From contig DASXMJ010000052.1 in the NCBI GenBank assembly GCA_036495685.1, positions 1 to 64,000 on the forward strand: a stretch of DNA of 64,000 bases, written 5' to 3'. Position 1 is the first letter of the stretch; each line of letters starts with the position of its first letter. This document shows, in pieces, positions 55,978 to 64,000 of the stretch. The position numbers and the translations under genes were made by a program. Below the pieces are notes generated by a model. That model ran no database searches, was not told the DNA's origin, and worked only from the letters and a program-made list of their open reading frames with translations. The stretch is from Candidatus Binataceae bacterium. GTDB taxonomy: Bacteria > Desulfobacterota > Binatia > Binatales > Binataceae.

Positions 55978-56880
55978 TTGTCGTCGCTAGCAGACATTCT
56001 GGGCGCCTCCCGGCCCGCCGTGTGGCTGGAAGTGGCTCCGCCGCGGGGCGCCAACCCCGCGCCGCTGCTCAAGCGCCTGGAAGCCTTCGCCGGGCACGTC
56101 GACGCGATCAATCTGACCGACAACGCGCTCGGCCGGGTAAAGATGTCGGGCTTGGTGTTTGCTTCTTTCATTAAGGCCAGATTGGGAATTCCGGTCGTGC
56201 TTAATTTTTCCTGCCGCCATCGCAACCGTTACGCCCTCAAGTCTGACCTACTTGGCGCTGCGGCTTTAGGCATTGACGGCATCGTCGCGGTGGCGGGCGA
56301 CCGGGTGCCGAACGAGCAATCGGACCAGTCTGCCGCGGTACGCGACCTGAATCCATTTGGTCTGCTCGATATGATTGCCGCGCTGAATCGGGGCGACACC
56401 GGCGAAGGGCGGGCGCCGCTCAAAACCCTGCCCAAGCTCTACCCCGGCGCGGTTGCCAACCCGAACCGCGAAGACTTCGCTCGCGAGATCGCCATGCTTG
56501 AGCGCAAGGCGCAAGTGGGGGCTAAATTCGTGATTACCCAACCGGTTTTCCAGACCGCTACCGCGCGCCGCTTTCAGGCGCAGGCCAAGCGGCTTTTCAT
56601 CCATGCGATGTTGGGAATTCTTCCGGTCAAGCGCGCGTCGATGGCCGATCATATCAAGCAGCAGGTCACGGACTTGCGCGGGGCGCGCGAACACTTCGAT
56701 CGCTACGCAGGGATGTCCGAGGCCGAAGCGCGCGCTTTCTCGGTGCGAGAGAATTTAGCACTGATGAAATCGTTGGCCGGCGAAGTCGCGGGATTCAACA
56801 TCATGAGCGGTGGCGGCACCTCGCTGGCGATCGAACTGGCCCTGGAGTTCAGCAAATGGCGAACGCACGCAAACCAGTAG
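55978..56880 (+). CDS. Methylenetetrahydrofolate reductase family protein
   Basis: 300 residues with the FAD-binding TIM barrel of MetF. Recognisable segments are LEVAPPRG near the N-terminus, ITQPVFQT in the FAD-binding part, and [10 protein letters not shown]-like [12 protein letters not shown]. It would reduce methylene-THF to methyl-THF, or act in a related C1 reaction. The start is a TTG at 55978 preceded by CGGAG. It overlaps the folE start by 25 bases, so a one-carbon/pterin pair is likely. The usual MetF NADH-site segment is not clear to me, so partner proteins may supply electrons. Confidence 0.75.
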   Translation: MSSLADILGASRPAVWLEVAPPRGANPAPLLKRLEAFAGHVDAINLTDNALGRVKMSGLVFASFIKARLGIPVVLNFSCRHRNRYALKSDLLGAAALGIDGIVAVAGDRVPNEQSDQSAAVRDLNPFGLLDMIAALNRGDTGEGRAPLKTLPKLYPGAVANPNREDFAREIAMLERKAQVGAKFVITQPVFQTATARRFQAQAKRLFIHAMLGILPVKRASMADHIKQQVTDLRGAREHFDRYAGMSEAEARAFSVRENLALMKSLAGEVAGFNIMSGGGTSLAIELALEFSKWRTHANQ

Positions 56881-57488
56881 TCCATCGGCTCACCAGCCGT
56901 CGGGAATCCGATTCGGGAGAACGCGACCGCACGCGAAGTGAGGAAGCGGTCCGCACGCTCCTGTCGCACGTGGGCGAGGACCCCGCGCGGGAAGGCCTCG
57001 TGCGCACGCCACTGCGGATGGTTCAAGCGCTCGAATTTTTGACCAGCGGCTACATGCAGGACCCCAAGGACGCGATCAACGGGGCGTTGTTCGTGGAAGA
57101 GGACTACCAGGAGATGATCCTTTGCAAGGATCTCGACTTCTACTCCCTCTGCGAACATCACGTGCTGCCGTTCATGGGCAAAGCGCACGTAGCATATCTG
57201 CCCAACAAGCGAATCGTCGGAATCTCGAAGCTCGCGCGGATGGTCGAGATCTACTGTCGCCGCCTCCAGGTGCAGGAACGCCTTACCACCCAGATCGCGC
57301 AGACTCTCATGGAAGAGATCGATCCGCTCGGAGTGGCTGTCGTACTGGAAGCCGAGCATCTGTGCATGCGGATGCGCGGCGTGCAGAAGCAGAATTCCAA
57401 GATGACCACCTCGGCGATGCTCGGTGCGTTCCGTACCAACGTGGAAACGCGTCAGGAGTTCATGAATCTGATTCGTAACGGAAAGTAG
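56856..57488 (+). CDS. folE: GTP cyclohydrolase I
   Basis: 210 residues, makes dihydroneopterin triphosphate, the start of folate and pterin synthesis. Zinc ligands and core are in [19 protein letters not shown] and [19 protein letters not shown]. The GTP-site helix includes [15 protein letters not shown]. It overlaps the MetF-like gene, consistent with a folate unit. Length is usual for the family. Confidence 0.95.
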   Translation: MANARKPVVHRLTSRRESDSGERDRTRSEEAVRTLLSHVGEDPAREGLVRTPLRMVQALEFLTSGYMQDPKDAINGALFVEEDYQEMILCKDLDFYSLCEHHVLPFMGKAHVAYLPNKRIVGISKLARMVEIYCRRLQVQERLTTQIAQTLMEEIDPLGVAVVLEAEHLCMRMRGVQKQNSKMTTSAMLGAFRTNVETRQEFMNLIRNGK

Positions 57489-57510
57489 TCGGAACCTTGG
57501 GGGAGCTCCG

Positions 57511-58191
57511 ATGGAACAGAACGAACCAGACCACCTGGCGGCCCTTGGCCACTACGCGTTGCGCTTTGCGAAACCGGGAGACGTGATAGGCCTCGGAACC
57601 GGGCGTGCTGCGACCGCCTTCATCAATGCTCTCGGGGCGAGCCTGATTCAGGTACGTGGCGTCCCCACTTCCCGCGCCAGCGAGGAACTGGGCCGCTCTC
57701 TGGGCATCGAAATTGCCTCGCTCGCAGACGCTCCGAAAATCGACACCGACTTTGATGGGGCCGACGAGGTGGATCCGCGACTCAACCTGATCAAGGGATA
57801 CGGCGGGGCGCTGGTCCGGGAGAAAATCGTCGCGGCAGCGTCGCGTCGATTCATCGTGCTGGTCGGCGAGGAGAAGCTCGTCCAGCGCCTCGGGACGCGG
57901 GGGAGCCTGCCGGTCGAGGTGGTGACGTTCGCTCTGCCCCTGGCCATGCGGCGAGTCGCAGCGCTGGGTCTAAAGCCCAAGGTGCGCCAGAAAGACGGCG
58001 CCGACTTCGTAAGTGACAACGGCAACCTGATCCTCGACTGCGGGGTCAAGGAGATTCGCAATCCTGTGCGCCTCGATCGCGAACTGCGCGAAATCCCTGG
58101 TGTAGTCGGAACCGGGCTCTTCGTCGCCATGGCCTCATTGGTTGTGGTCGCAAGGAACAACGGCAAGATCGATGTCCTGCGCCCACATTAG
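57511..58191 (+). CDS. rpiA: Ribose-5-phosphate isomerase A
   Basis: 226 residues, links ribose-5-phosphate and ribulose-5-phosphate in the pentose pathway. It shows the substrate loops GLGTGRAATAFI and DFDGADEVD, and the catalytic KGYGGALVREKIVA. Starts 22 bases after folE with GGGGGAG upstream. Complete. Confidence 0.93.
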   Translation: MEQNEPDHLAALGHYALRFAKPGDVIGLGTGRAATAFINALGASLIQVRGVPTSRASEELGRSLGIEIASLADAPKIDTDFDGADEVDPRLNLIKGYGGALVREKIVAAASRRFIVLVGEEKLVQRLGTRGSLPVEVVTFALPLAMRRVAALGLKPKVRQKDGADFVSDNGNLILDCGVKEIRNPVRLDRELREIPGVVGTGLFVAMASLVVVARNNGKIDVLRPH

Positions 58192-58450
58192 TTCCGGCGA
58201 ACCCCGCGGGTTCCCGCGCGCATATGGCCTTTGCTGCCGGTTCTCGTTTCCATTCGTCAAAGGCTCCGTGGGTTGAGCGGCACGTGACCCGTTGGTCTTC
58301 CGCCCCGCGCGGTGGGCCGCGCGAAGAATCGCGCGCCTGTGCGGTGAAGGCACGGGTTTGGCGGTCGCACTGAGCGAGCGGCGCAGCACGGGACTTGAAA
58401 TCTGCGACCGCGCCCAAAATGATGAAGCGTGATCGCCCGAGTTTCATGTT

Positions 58451-59776
58451 GTGGCAATCAGGACTGACCTTCAGCGGGAATTGACCGCGATCTATCGCGC
58501 CGCAATTGCTGCCATCGATCCGGCGTTGCTGGTGGGACGGGCACTTGATGGCACCACTTCAGCTTCGCGCCAAGTATCCGACCTGATCACGGCGGCCAAG
58601 CGCTCGTTCGTGCTCGCCATCGGCAAGGGCGCCCACCCGATGGCGCGCGAACTACAACGCCGGCTCGAAGGGAAGATCGTCCGCGGCTTGGCAGTCGTTC
58701 CGCAGCCGCTGCAGGGCCAAGCGACGCCGCCAGGGATTCAATGTCTGCGGGGCAGTCACCCACTCCCCGACCAATCATCCGCCGACGCCGCGCGCGCCGC
58801 ACTCGCCATGCTCGAGGAGATGAAGGCAGGTGATCTGCTCATCGTCGCGCTCAGCGGCGGCGCCTCCGCGATGTTTGTGGCTCCGGCGGAAGGGGTGACG
58901 CTCGACGACAAGGTCGCAACCAACTCCGCTTTGCTGAGCTCGGGCGCGGCGATCAAAGAACTCAACTGTGTCCGCAAGCACCTGTCGGCAGTAAAAGGTG
59001 GAAATCTGGTCCGCGCGACGGCCCCGGGCGCACGGGTCGTGGCGCTGATTCTTTCGGATGTTCCGGGTGATGATCTTGCGACGATTGGGTCTGGCCTCAC
59101 TGCGCCCGACCCTTCTACATTCTCGGACGCGATCGCGATTCTGAAACGTCGCCGAATCTGGGGTCGCGCACCCGAGCGAGTCCGCGAACACCTCGAAAAA
59201 GGCGTGGCCGGCGAAATTCCCGAGACCCTCAAGAGCGGCGACCCGATATTTGCGCGCGTGACAAATCTGCTTATCGGCAGTAATCGCACCGCCGTCGATG
59301 CCGCCGCGGACCAGGCCGCCCGCCACGGCTTCGCTATCGAACGATGGCGTGACCTCAAAGGCGAGGCCGACGACGTAGGGCGCGACCTGGCGCACCAGCT
59401 GGCCAAGATAGAGTTGCCGCGCGTTTGCCTGCTCGCCGGTGGAGAGACGACGGTAACGGTCCGTGGCAGAGGGCGCGGCGGGCGGGCTCAGCAATGCGCC
59501 TTGGCAATGGCGATCACCCTTGCGCAAATCGCTCCGCACGCCAAGGTGGCGGCTTTGGTAGCCGGGAGCGACGGAATCGACGGGCCAACCGACGCAGCCG
59601 GTGCTTTCGCATTTCCCGACAGCGTTACGCGCGCGACCAGCAAAGGCCTCGACCCGGCAACCTCATTGAAACACAACGATGCCTACCATTTCTTCGATTC
59701 GATCGGAGACCTGCTGCGGGTCGGCCCGACTGGTACAAACGTGAGCGATTTGATGATCGGGTTAGCCAACTACTGA
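58451..59776 (+). CDS. gckA: Glycerate 2-kinase (MOFRL/DUF4147 family)
   Basis: 441 residues of the DUF4147-MOFRL pair. ATP/substrate region: SGGASAMFVAP and a KHLSAVKGGNL loop. The MOFRL domain has GGETTVTVRGRGRGGRAQQ and VAGSDGIDGPTDAAGAF. It phosphorylates glycerate to 2-phosphoglycerate in the serine or glyoxylate pathway. GTG start at 58451. Followed five bases later by the isocitrate-type dehydrogenase. Confidence 0.9.
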   Translation: MAIRTDLQRELTAIYRAAIAAIDPALLVGRALDGTTSASRQVSDLITAAKRSFVLAIGKGAHPMARELQRRLEGKIVRGLAVVPQPLQGQATPPGIQCLRGSHPLPDQSSADAARAALAMLEEMKAGDLLIVALSGGASAMFVAPAEGVTLDDKVATNSALLSSGAAIKELNCVRKHLSAVKGGNLVRATAPGARVVALILSDVPGDDLATIGSGLTAPDPSTFSDAIAILKRRRIWGRAPERVREHLEKGVAGEIPETLKSGDPIFARVTNLLIGSNRTAVDAAADQAARHGFAIERWRDLKGEADDVGRDLAHQLAKIELPRVCLLAGGETTVTVRGRGRGGRAQQCALAMAITLAQIAPHAKVAALVAGSDGIDGPTDAAGAFAFPDSVTRATSKGLDPATSLKHNDAYHFFDSIGDLLRVGPTGTNVSDLMIGLANY

Positions 59777-59781
59777 AGGCG

Positions 59782-60852
59782 ATGAGACCCAAAAAAACCA
59801 AGTCGGATTCCAGGAGTTTCTCGCCCACGAGACGCGCCCGGGGCGCCCCCTTGGTTACACTGATTGGCGGCGATGGGGTTGGCCCCGAAGTTATCGACGC
59901 CGCGCTCGCGGTAATCCGGGCGACTGGAGTCGCCATCGATTGGGATCGCCAGGCAGCAGGCGCCTATGCGGTGAAGCGATTTGGCACTCCCGTTCCCGAC
60001 ACCCTGATCCGGTCATTGAAACGTACCAGGGTCGCACTCAAGGGTCCGCTCGAAACCCGCTCGGGCGAAGGCTATCGATCGATAAACGTCTACCTGCGCA
60101 AGGCCTTCGATTTGTACGCCAACCTGCGTCCTACCCTGAGCTTTGCCGGCGTGCACACGCCGTTTCGCAACATCGACCTGATCGTCGTACGTGAAAACAC
60201 CGAGGATCTGTATTCCGGCATTGAGCATGTCGTGGCACCTGGCGTGGTGGAAAGCATCAAAGTGATAACCGCCCGCGCCTCGCGGCGCATCGCGCGCTTC
60301 GCGTTCGAGTACGCGCGTCGGCATAAGCGCAAGTCGCTGACCGCGATCCACAAAGCCAATATCATGAAGCTGTCGGACGGGTTATTCATTAGATGCGCCC
60401 GCGCGGTCGCGAGAGACTATTCCGAAATCACGTACCGCGAGCAGATCGTCGATGCCGCTTGCATGCGTCTGGTGACCGATCCGTCCTCCTTTGACGTCCT
60501 GCTGCTGGAGAACCTGTATGGCGACATCGTCTCGGACCTGTGCGCCGGCCTGGTCGGCGGCCTGGGCCTGGTTCCCGGTGCCAACTACGGTGACAAGGGT
60601 GCGATTTTCGAGGCGGTGCACGGAACCGCACCCGACCTGGCCGGCAAGGGCATAGCGAATCCAATTGCGGCGATTTTGTCGAGCGCGATGATGCTCGACT
60701 ACCTTGGCTACTCGGGGGCGGGAGCAGCTATCCGTAGCGCGACCGGAAAGGTCCTGCGGTTGGGAAGAGTGCTGACCGGCGATATCGGCGGCAAAGCCAC
60801 GACCGAGGAGATGACCGCTGCGGTCATTGACGCGCTTAGCCGTAGTCGATGA
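59782..60852 (+). CDS. Isocitrate dehydrogenase, NAD-type (IDH3-like)
   Basis: 356 residues of the beta-decarboxylating dehydrogenase family. The binding region [20 protein letters not shown] is of the isocitrate type, with its Ser-x-Asn. [17 protein letters not shown] and the C-terminal [20 protein letters not shown] are present. Length and motifs match the short NAD-dependent enzyme rather than the long NADP type; 3-isopropylmalate or homoisocitrate enzymes are the alternative. The ATG at 59782 lies five bases after gckA. Confidence 0.85.
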   Translation: MRPKKTKSDSRSFSPTRRARGAPLVTLIGGDGVGPEVIDAALAVIRATGVAIDWDRQAAGAYAVKRFGTPVPDTLIRSLKRTRVALKGPLETRSGEGYRSINVYLRKAFDLYANLRPTLSFAGVHTPFRNIDLIVVRENTEDLYSGIEHVVAPGVVESIKVITARASRRIARFAFEYARRHKRKSLTAIHKANIMKLSDGLFIRCARAVARDYSEITYREQIVDAACMRLVTDPSSFDVLLLENLYGDIVSDLCAGLVGGLGLVPGANYGDKGAIFEAVHGTAPDLAGKGIANPIAAILSSAMMLDYLGYSGAGAAIRSATGKVLRLGRVLTGDIGGKATTEEMTAAVIDALSRSR

Positions 60853-61081
60853 GCAGGGTCCGCGGCTAAGGTCGCAAGGAAAGTGGTCAGTCCGGGTTTA
60901 CAAGACAAGGAGTGGAGCGATCGGATGGCCGAAGTTCCGCACCTGTTCGGCCGCGTTTGATGTATCCGCGACCCACCGGCGTGAAATCTCGCGTCACGAG
61001 CATGGCACCAAGACCTGGCTCTGCCAGACCATCTTTCGTCGCCGGTTTTGCTTCGCTATTTAGATAGGGTTTATTGGGTAA

Positions 61082-61678
61082 ATGATGAGCGGTGTGAAAC
61101 CAGTTGATCGTCTCCCTCCCGGTCAGACCTTGACCGACAAGTTTCCAGTCTTAAGCTATGGTCCGACACCGCGTTTCGATCACGCGAAATGGGATTTTCG
61201 CGTGGTCGGACTGGTAGAACCGCAACTTCGATTCAACTACGAGGAGTTCCACGCGCTGCCGCAATCTCACCAGGTGAGTGATTTTCACTGCGTAACGACC
61301 TGGTCGCGTTTCGACAATGCCTGGGAAGGCGTTAAGGTGCGCGACCTGATGAGGCTGGTAACTCTCGCCCCCCAAGTTCGATTCGTCATTGTGCATTGTG
61401 ATGGCGGATACACGACCAATCTGCCGCTGGATGAGTTCCTCGACGATGATGTGATACTTGCGCATCGGCACGATGGCCGCGATCTGGAGCCGGACCATGG
61501 CTGGCCGCTGCGGCTCGTGCTACCCAAACTCTATGCGTGGAAAAGCGCCAAGTGGGTCAGAGCGCTCGAGTTTAGCGATCAAGACCGGCGTGGATTTTGG
61601 GAAGTGCGCGGCTATCACAATCATGCAGACCCCTGGCGCGAGGAACGTTACTCGTTTCAGGAAGAATCCGACGATTAG
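61082..61678 (+). CDS. Sulfite-oxidase-like molybdopterin protein
   Basis: 198 residues of the PF00174 fold. The Mo-binding Cys lies in DFHCVTTWSRFDN, with VIVHCDGGYTTNLPLDE and the substrate-site GWPLRLVLPKLYAWKSAKWV. It lacks the heme and dimer domains of full sulfite oxidase, as in YedY-like short forms. No signal peptide is visible, so the usual Tat export seems absent. There are no neighbouring partners. Substrate could be sulfite, or an oxidised methionine as for MsrP. Confidence 0.85.
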   Translation: MMSGVKPVDRLPPGQTLTDKFPVLSYGPTPRFDHAKWDFRVVGLVEPQLRFNYEEFHALPQSHQVSDFHCVTTWSRFDNAWEGVKVRDLMRLVTLAPQVRFVIVHCDGGYTTNLPLDEFLDDDVILAHRHDGRDLEPDHGWPLRLVLPKLYAWKSAKWVRALEFSDQDRRGFWEVRGYHNHADPWREERYSFQEESDD

Positions 61679-61701
61679 CCCCACGCGCGGAGTAGGGGCC
61701 A

Positions 61702-63333
61702 TTGGACACCGAGCAACCGTTTGATCGCGAACGAAGCCTCGTGCGCTTGGAGCGCGAGGAGTTCGACCTCGGGGTGATTGGTGGTGGTATAAACGGCGCA
61801 GCAATCGCACGCGACGCAGCGATGCGCGGCTTGCGGGTCGCGCTGGTGGAGCGCGGCGACTTTGCCGGGGGCACTTCCTCTCGATCGTCCAAACTAATCC
61901 ACGGTGGCTTTCGTTACTTGCCACAGGGGCAGCTTCGGCTGGTTTATTCGGCGCTGCGCGAACGCGAACTGCTGCGCCGCCGCACCGCACCCCACCTGGT
62001 TCATCCCGTACGATTTCTGTTCCCCTTTTATAAAGGAAGAGGCTACGGCCGCTTTACGATGGCCGCCGGGTTGTGGCTCTATGATCTGTTTGCGCGAGTC
62101 CCCCGCGCCGAGCGCCGTGAAACCCTTAGCGCGGCCCGCGTCCGCGAGATGGAGCCTGCCCTCGCGCGCCACGGTCTGCTCGGCGGCGCGACCTATTACG
62201 ACGCCTGGGGCGACGATGCGCGCCTCACCCTCGAGAACGCCTTGGATGCTGCACTGCATGGGGCGGCTGTCGCCAATTGTACGGCGGCCGAGGGTTTCAC
62301 CAAGTCGAGTGGGCGCATGCGCGCCGCGGCGCTGCGCGATCGGCTGGCTGGCCGGACCTTTGAACTGCGCGCGCGCGTGTTTGTTAACGCTGCCGGACCG
62401 TGGGTTGACGAGCTCAGGCGCTTGGACGATCCCGCGGTGCGGCCATGCGTTCGCTTGACCAAAGGCGTGCATGTGGTGCTGCCGCGCACCGCACTGCCGG
62501 TTTCGGACTGGATGGTCCTCTCCGACGCAGCCGCGCGTATTGTCTTTGTGATGCCCCACGAGCGCTATGTCGTCGTGGGCACCACCGACACCGATTACCA
62601 TGCGGATGCCGGAGCGGTCGCGGCCGACGAGGCCGACCTCCAGTATTTGCTCGCCGTTCTGGGCGAAAGCCTGCCCGGCATGAAGTTGACCCGGGAGGAT
62701 GTTGCCTCGAGCTTCGCCGGCCTTCGCGCGCTGGTGCTGGATGGCGAAGGTTCCCGCTCTCCCTCCGATGTCTCCCGCGAACAAGTGATCCTCGAGAGCG
62801 CGTCGGGATTGCTCACCGTCGCGGGTGGCAAGCTGACCACGCATCGCGAGATCGCCGAGAAGCTGGTTACTCGCCTGACCAGGGAGCTCAATCGACCAAC
62901 CAGGGGTTGTGCTACGGATGTCACACCGTTGCCCGGCGCTCGTTTCGGTGCTGTCCAAGGCGCTGATTCCGAAGCCCTGGACGCCTTACCGCGAACAACC
63001 CGCGAGACCCTTGCTGCTCGATACGGAGCCCGTGCGGTGCTGCCTGCTCGTCTCGCGGCCGCCGACCGTGCCCTTGCCGCGCCTATCACCAGTGGATGCC
63101 CGGTGGTCGGCGCGGAGGTTATTCACGCGGTGCGAAACGAGATGGCCCTGACGTTGTCCGATTTTATGGTTCGCCGAATCGGCGCGGTCTGGCGATGGCC
63201 CATGGAAGCCGAAGCGGCGGCTCCGGCGGTGGCGAGGTTGATGGCTGGCGAGCTTAGGTGGGATCAACAACGCTGGGGGCGCGAACTTGCTGAGTTCAAG
63301 GAGGATCTCCGGCAGCGCCGGCTATCCCGCTAA
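61702..63333 (+). CDS. glpD: Aerobic-type glycerol-3-phosphate dehydrogenase
   Basis: 543 residues. FAD motif GGGINGAAIARDAAMRG, the family segment SSRSSKLIHGGFRYL and the C-terminal helical cap (VIHAVRNEMALTLSDFMVRR) are present. It oxidises glycerol-3-phosphate to dihydroxyacetone phosphate and passes electrons to quinone. TTG start at 61702 with GGAGTAGGGG upstream; no nearer ATG precedes the FAD motif. Its TAA overlaps the ATG of nth as TAATG. Confidence 0.9.
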   Translation: MDTEQPFDRERSLVRLEREEFDLGVIGGGINGAAIARDAAMRGLRVALVERGDFAGGTSSRSSKLIHGGFRYLPQGQLRLVYSALRERELLRRRTAPHLVHPVRFLFPFYKGRGYGRFTMAAGLWLYDLFARVPRAERRETLSAARVREMEPALARHGLLGGATYYDAWGDDARLTLENALDAALHGAAVANCTAAEGFTKSSGRMRAAALRDRLAGRTFELRARVFVNAAGPWVDELRRLDDPAVRPCVRLTKGVHVVLPRTALPVSDWMVLSDAAARIVFVMPHERYVVVGTTDTDYHADAGAVAADEADLQYLLAVLGESLPGMKLTREDVASSFAGLRALVLDGEGSRSPSDVSREQVILESASGLLTVAGGKLTTHREIAEKLVTRLTRELNRPTRGCATDVTPLPGARFGAVQGADSEALDALPRTTRETLAARYGARAVLPARLAAADRALAAPITSGCPVVGAEVIHAVRNEMALTLSDFMVRRIGAVWRWPMEAEAAAPAVARLMAGELRWDQQRWGRELAEFKEDLRQRRLSR

Positions 63334-64000
63334 TGGCCGAAACCAAAGAGCAACTTCGAGCGCGCGCCCGCCGGATGGGAAAAATCCTGGCCGCCGTTTA
63401 TCCAAAGGCGCGCATCAGCCTTGACTTCGAGACGCCCTGGCAGTGCCTGGTGGCGACGATTCTTTCCGCGCAATGCACCGATGCGCGGGTCAATCGGGTC
63501 ACGCCGGTCCTCTTCAGCGAACTCCCCGATCCTGCGGCGATGGCGGCTGCCCAACCCGAGCACGTGCAGAAACTGATCGTCACGACCGGCTTCTTTAGGC
63601 AGAAGACGAAATCGTTGATGGGCGCCGCCAAGGCGATCGTTGAACGCTACGGGGGCAAGGTCCCCGACACGATGGAGAAACTGGTGACCCTTCCCGGGGT
63701 CGGGCGCAAAACTGCCAACGTGCTCCTCGGTCACGTGTTCGGCAAGCCCGGCTTCGTCGTAGACACTCACGTGCGGCGCGTCAGTCATCGCCTGGGGCTT
63801 ACCTCTTCCCCAGACCCCGACGAGATCGAAGCGCAAGTGGGCGAACTGCTGCCTCCCGACCAATGGACCCCATTTTCAATGCGCCTGATTCTGCATGGTC
63901 GGCAGATCTGCTACGCGCGCGGGCCGCGATGTGAACAGTGTCCAATCGCCAAAGAATGCCCGAAAGTTGGACTCTTTCCGTCACGCCCCCGTGGCGCAGT
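63333..64000 (+). CDS. nth: Endonuclease III, cut by window end
   Basis: At least 222 residues. The helix-hairpin-helix is LPGVGRKTANVLLGH, containing the catalytic Lys; the catalytic Asp is in VVDTHVRRVSHRLGL. The [4Fe-4S] loop CYARGPRCEQCPIAKEC has the C-x6-C-x2-C-x5-C spacing. It is a base-excision repair glycosylase/lyase for oxidised pyrimidines. Start overlaps glpD by one base. The gene seems to end just beyond the window, as the core domain is complete. Confidence 0.93.
   Translation, partial: MAETKEQLRARARRMGKILAAVYPKARISLDFETPWQCLVATILSAQCTDARVNRVTPVLFSELPDPAAMAAAQPEHVQKLIVTTGFFRQKTKSLMGAAKAIVERYGGKVPDTMEKLVTLPGVGRKTANVLLGHVFGKPGFVVDTHVRRVSHRLGLTSSPDPDEIEAQVGELLPPDQWTPFSMRLILHGRQICYARGPRCEQCPIAKECPKVGLFPSRPRGA

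Noticed and set aside
60827-61063. 78-codon frame between isocitrate dehydrogenase and the sulfite-oxidase-like gene
   Set aside because: No domain, no ribosome site and poor codon character for this region.

Overview
The window is about 64 kb of GC-rich bacterial chromosome, densely packed on both strands. The gene mix is a complete-looking type II secretion (T2SS) inner-membrane and pseudopilus operon, several crotonases and acyl-CoA dehydrogenases, an F420-type luciferase-like oxidoreductase, an ACMSD-type amidohydrolase, a Rieske dioxygenase and NTF2-like proteins. This suggests an uncultivated soil or groundwater diderm related to the former Deltaproteobacteria, for example Desulfobacterota or Candidatus Binatota. 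That placement is inferred from gene content; no rRNA gene is present to confirm it.

Layout. 1-2640: end of a decayed genomic island, holding a deaminase-fold protein with an HAE...CxxC signature, an esterase, and a tyrosine recombinase broken by three frameshifts that abuts a tRNA-Arg(CCG). 2665-11208: cell-surface and housekeeping genes (acyltransferase 3, exported HD-domain protein, inositol phosphatase, an acyl-CoA-dehydrogenase-like flavoprotein without the usual catalytic Glu, an AarF kinase, an MFS permease). 11404-17711: aminotransferase, homoserine dehydrogenase, threonine synthase, an ApgM-family mutase, GlpX and a lipoprotein. 17718-22985: crotonase, acyl-CoA dehydrogenase, B12 acyl-CoA mutase in two subunits, acyl-CoA dehydrogenase. 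The mutase carries the Phe/Gln pair of isobutyryl-CoA mutase rather than the Tyr/Arg pair of methylmalonyl-CoA mutase, so the cluster looks like branched-acyl-CoA breakdown. 23172-39122: accessory catabolic region with a divergent regulator (an IS630-type transposase DNA-binding domain fused to GAF/PAS-like and LuxR HTH regions), amidohydrolase, Rieske dioxygenase alpha and beta, a tyrosine phosphatase, a two-subunit ABC exporter, and several broken genes.

39228-48212: the minus-strand T2SS operon gspE-F-G-H-I-J-K-L-M-N, with no gspC, gspD or gspO. 48357-52992: lipoprotein, crotonases (one lacking both catalytic acids), and hisI-hisG. 53235-64000: a lipoprotein alpha/beta hydrolase, peroxiredoxin, homoserine kinase, a MetF-like reductase, folE, rpiA, glycerate kinase, an isocitrate-type dehydrogenase, a sulfite-oxidase-like protein, glycerol-3-phosphate dehydrogenase, and endonuclease III cut by the window end.

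Threonine biosynthesis is split: homoserine dehydrogenase and threonine synthase are at 12-15 kb, and a recognisable ThrB-type homoserine kinase is at 55 kb. The most novel objects are the transposase-domain/LuxR fusion (23172-24905), the deaminase-like island protein (198-656), the isobutyryl-type mutase operon, and the exported HD-domain protein. No CRISPR array, intact transposon or rRNA was found.
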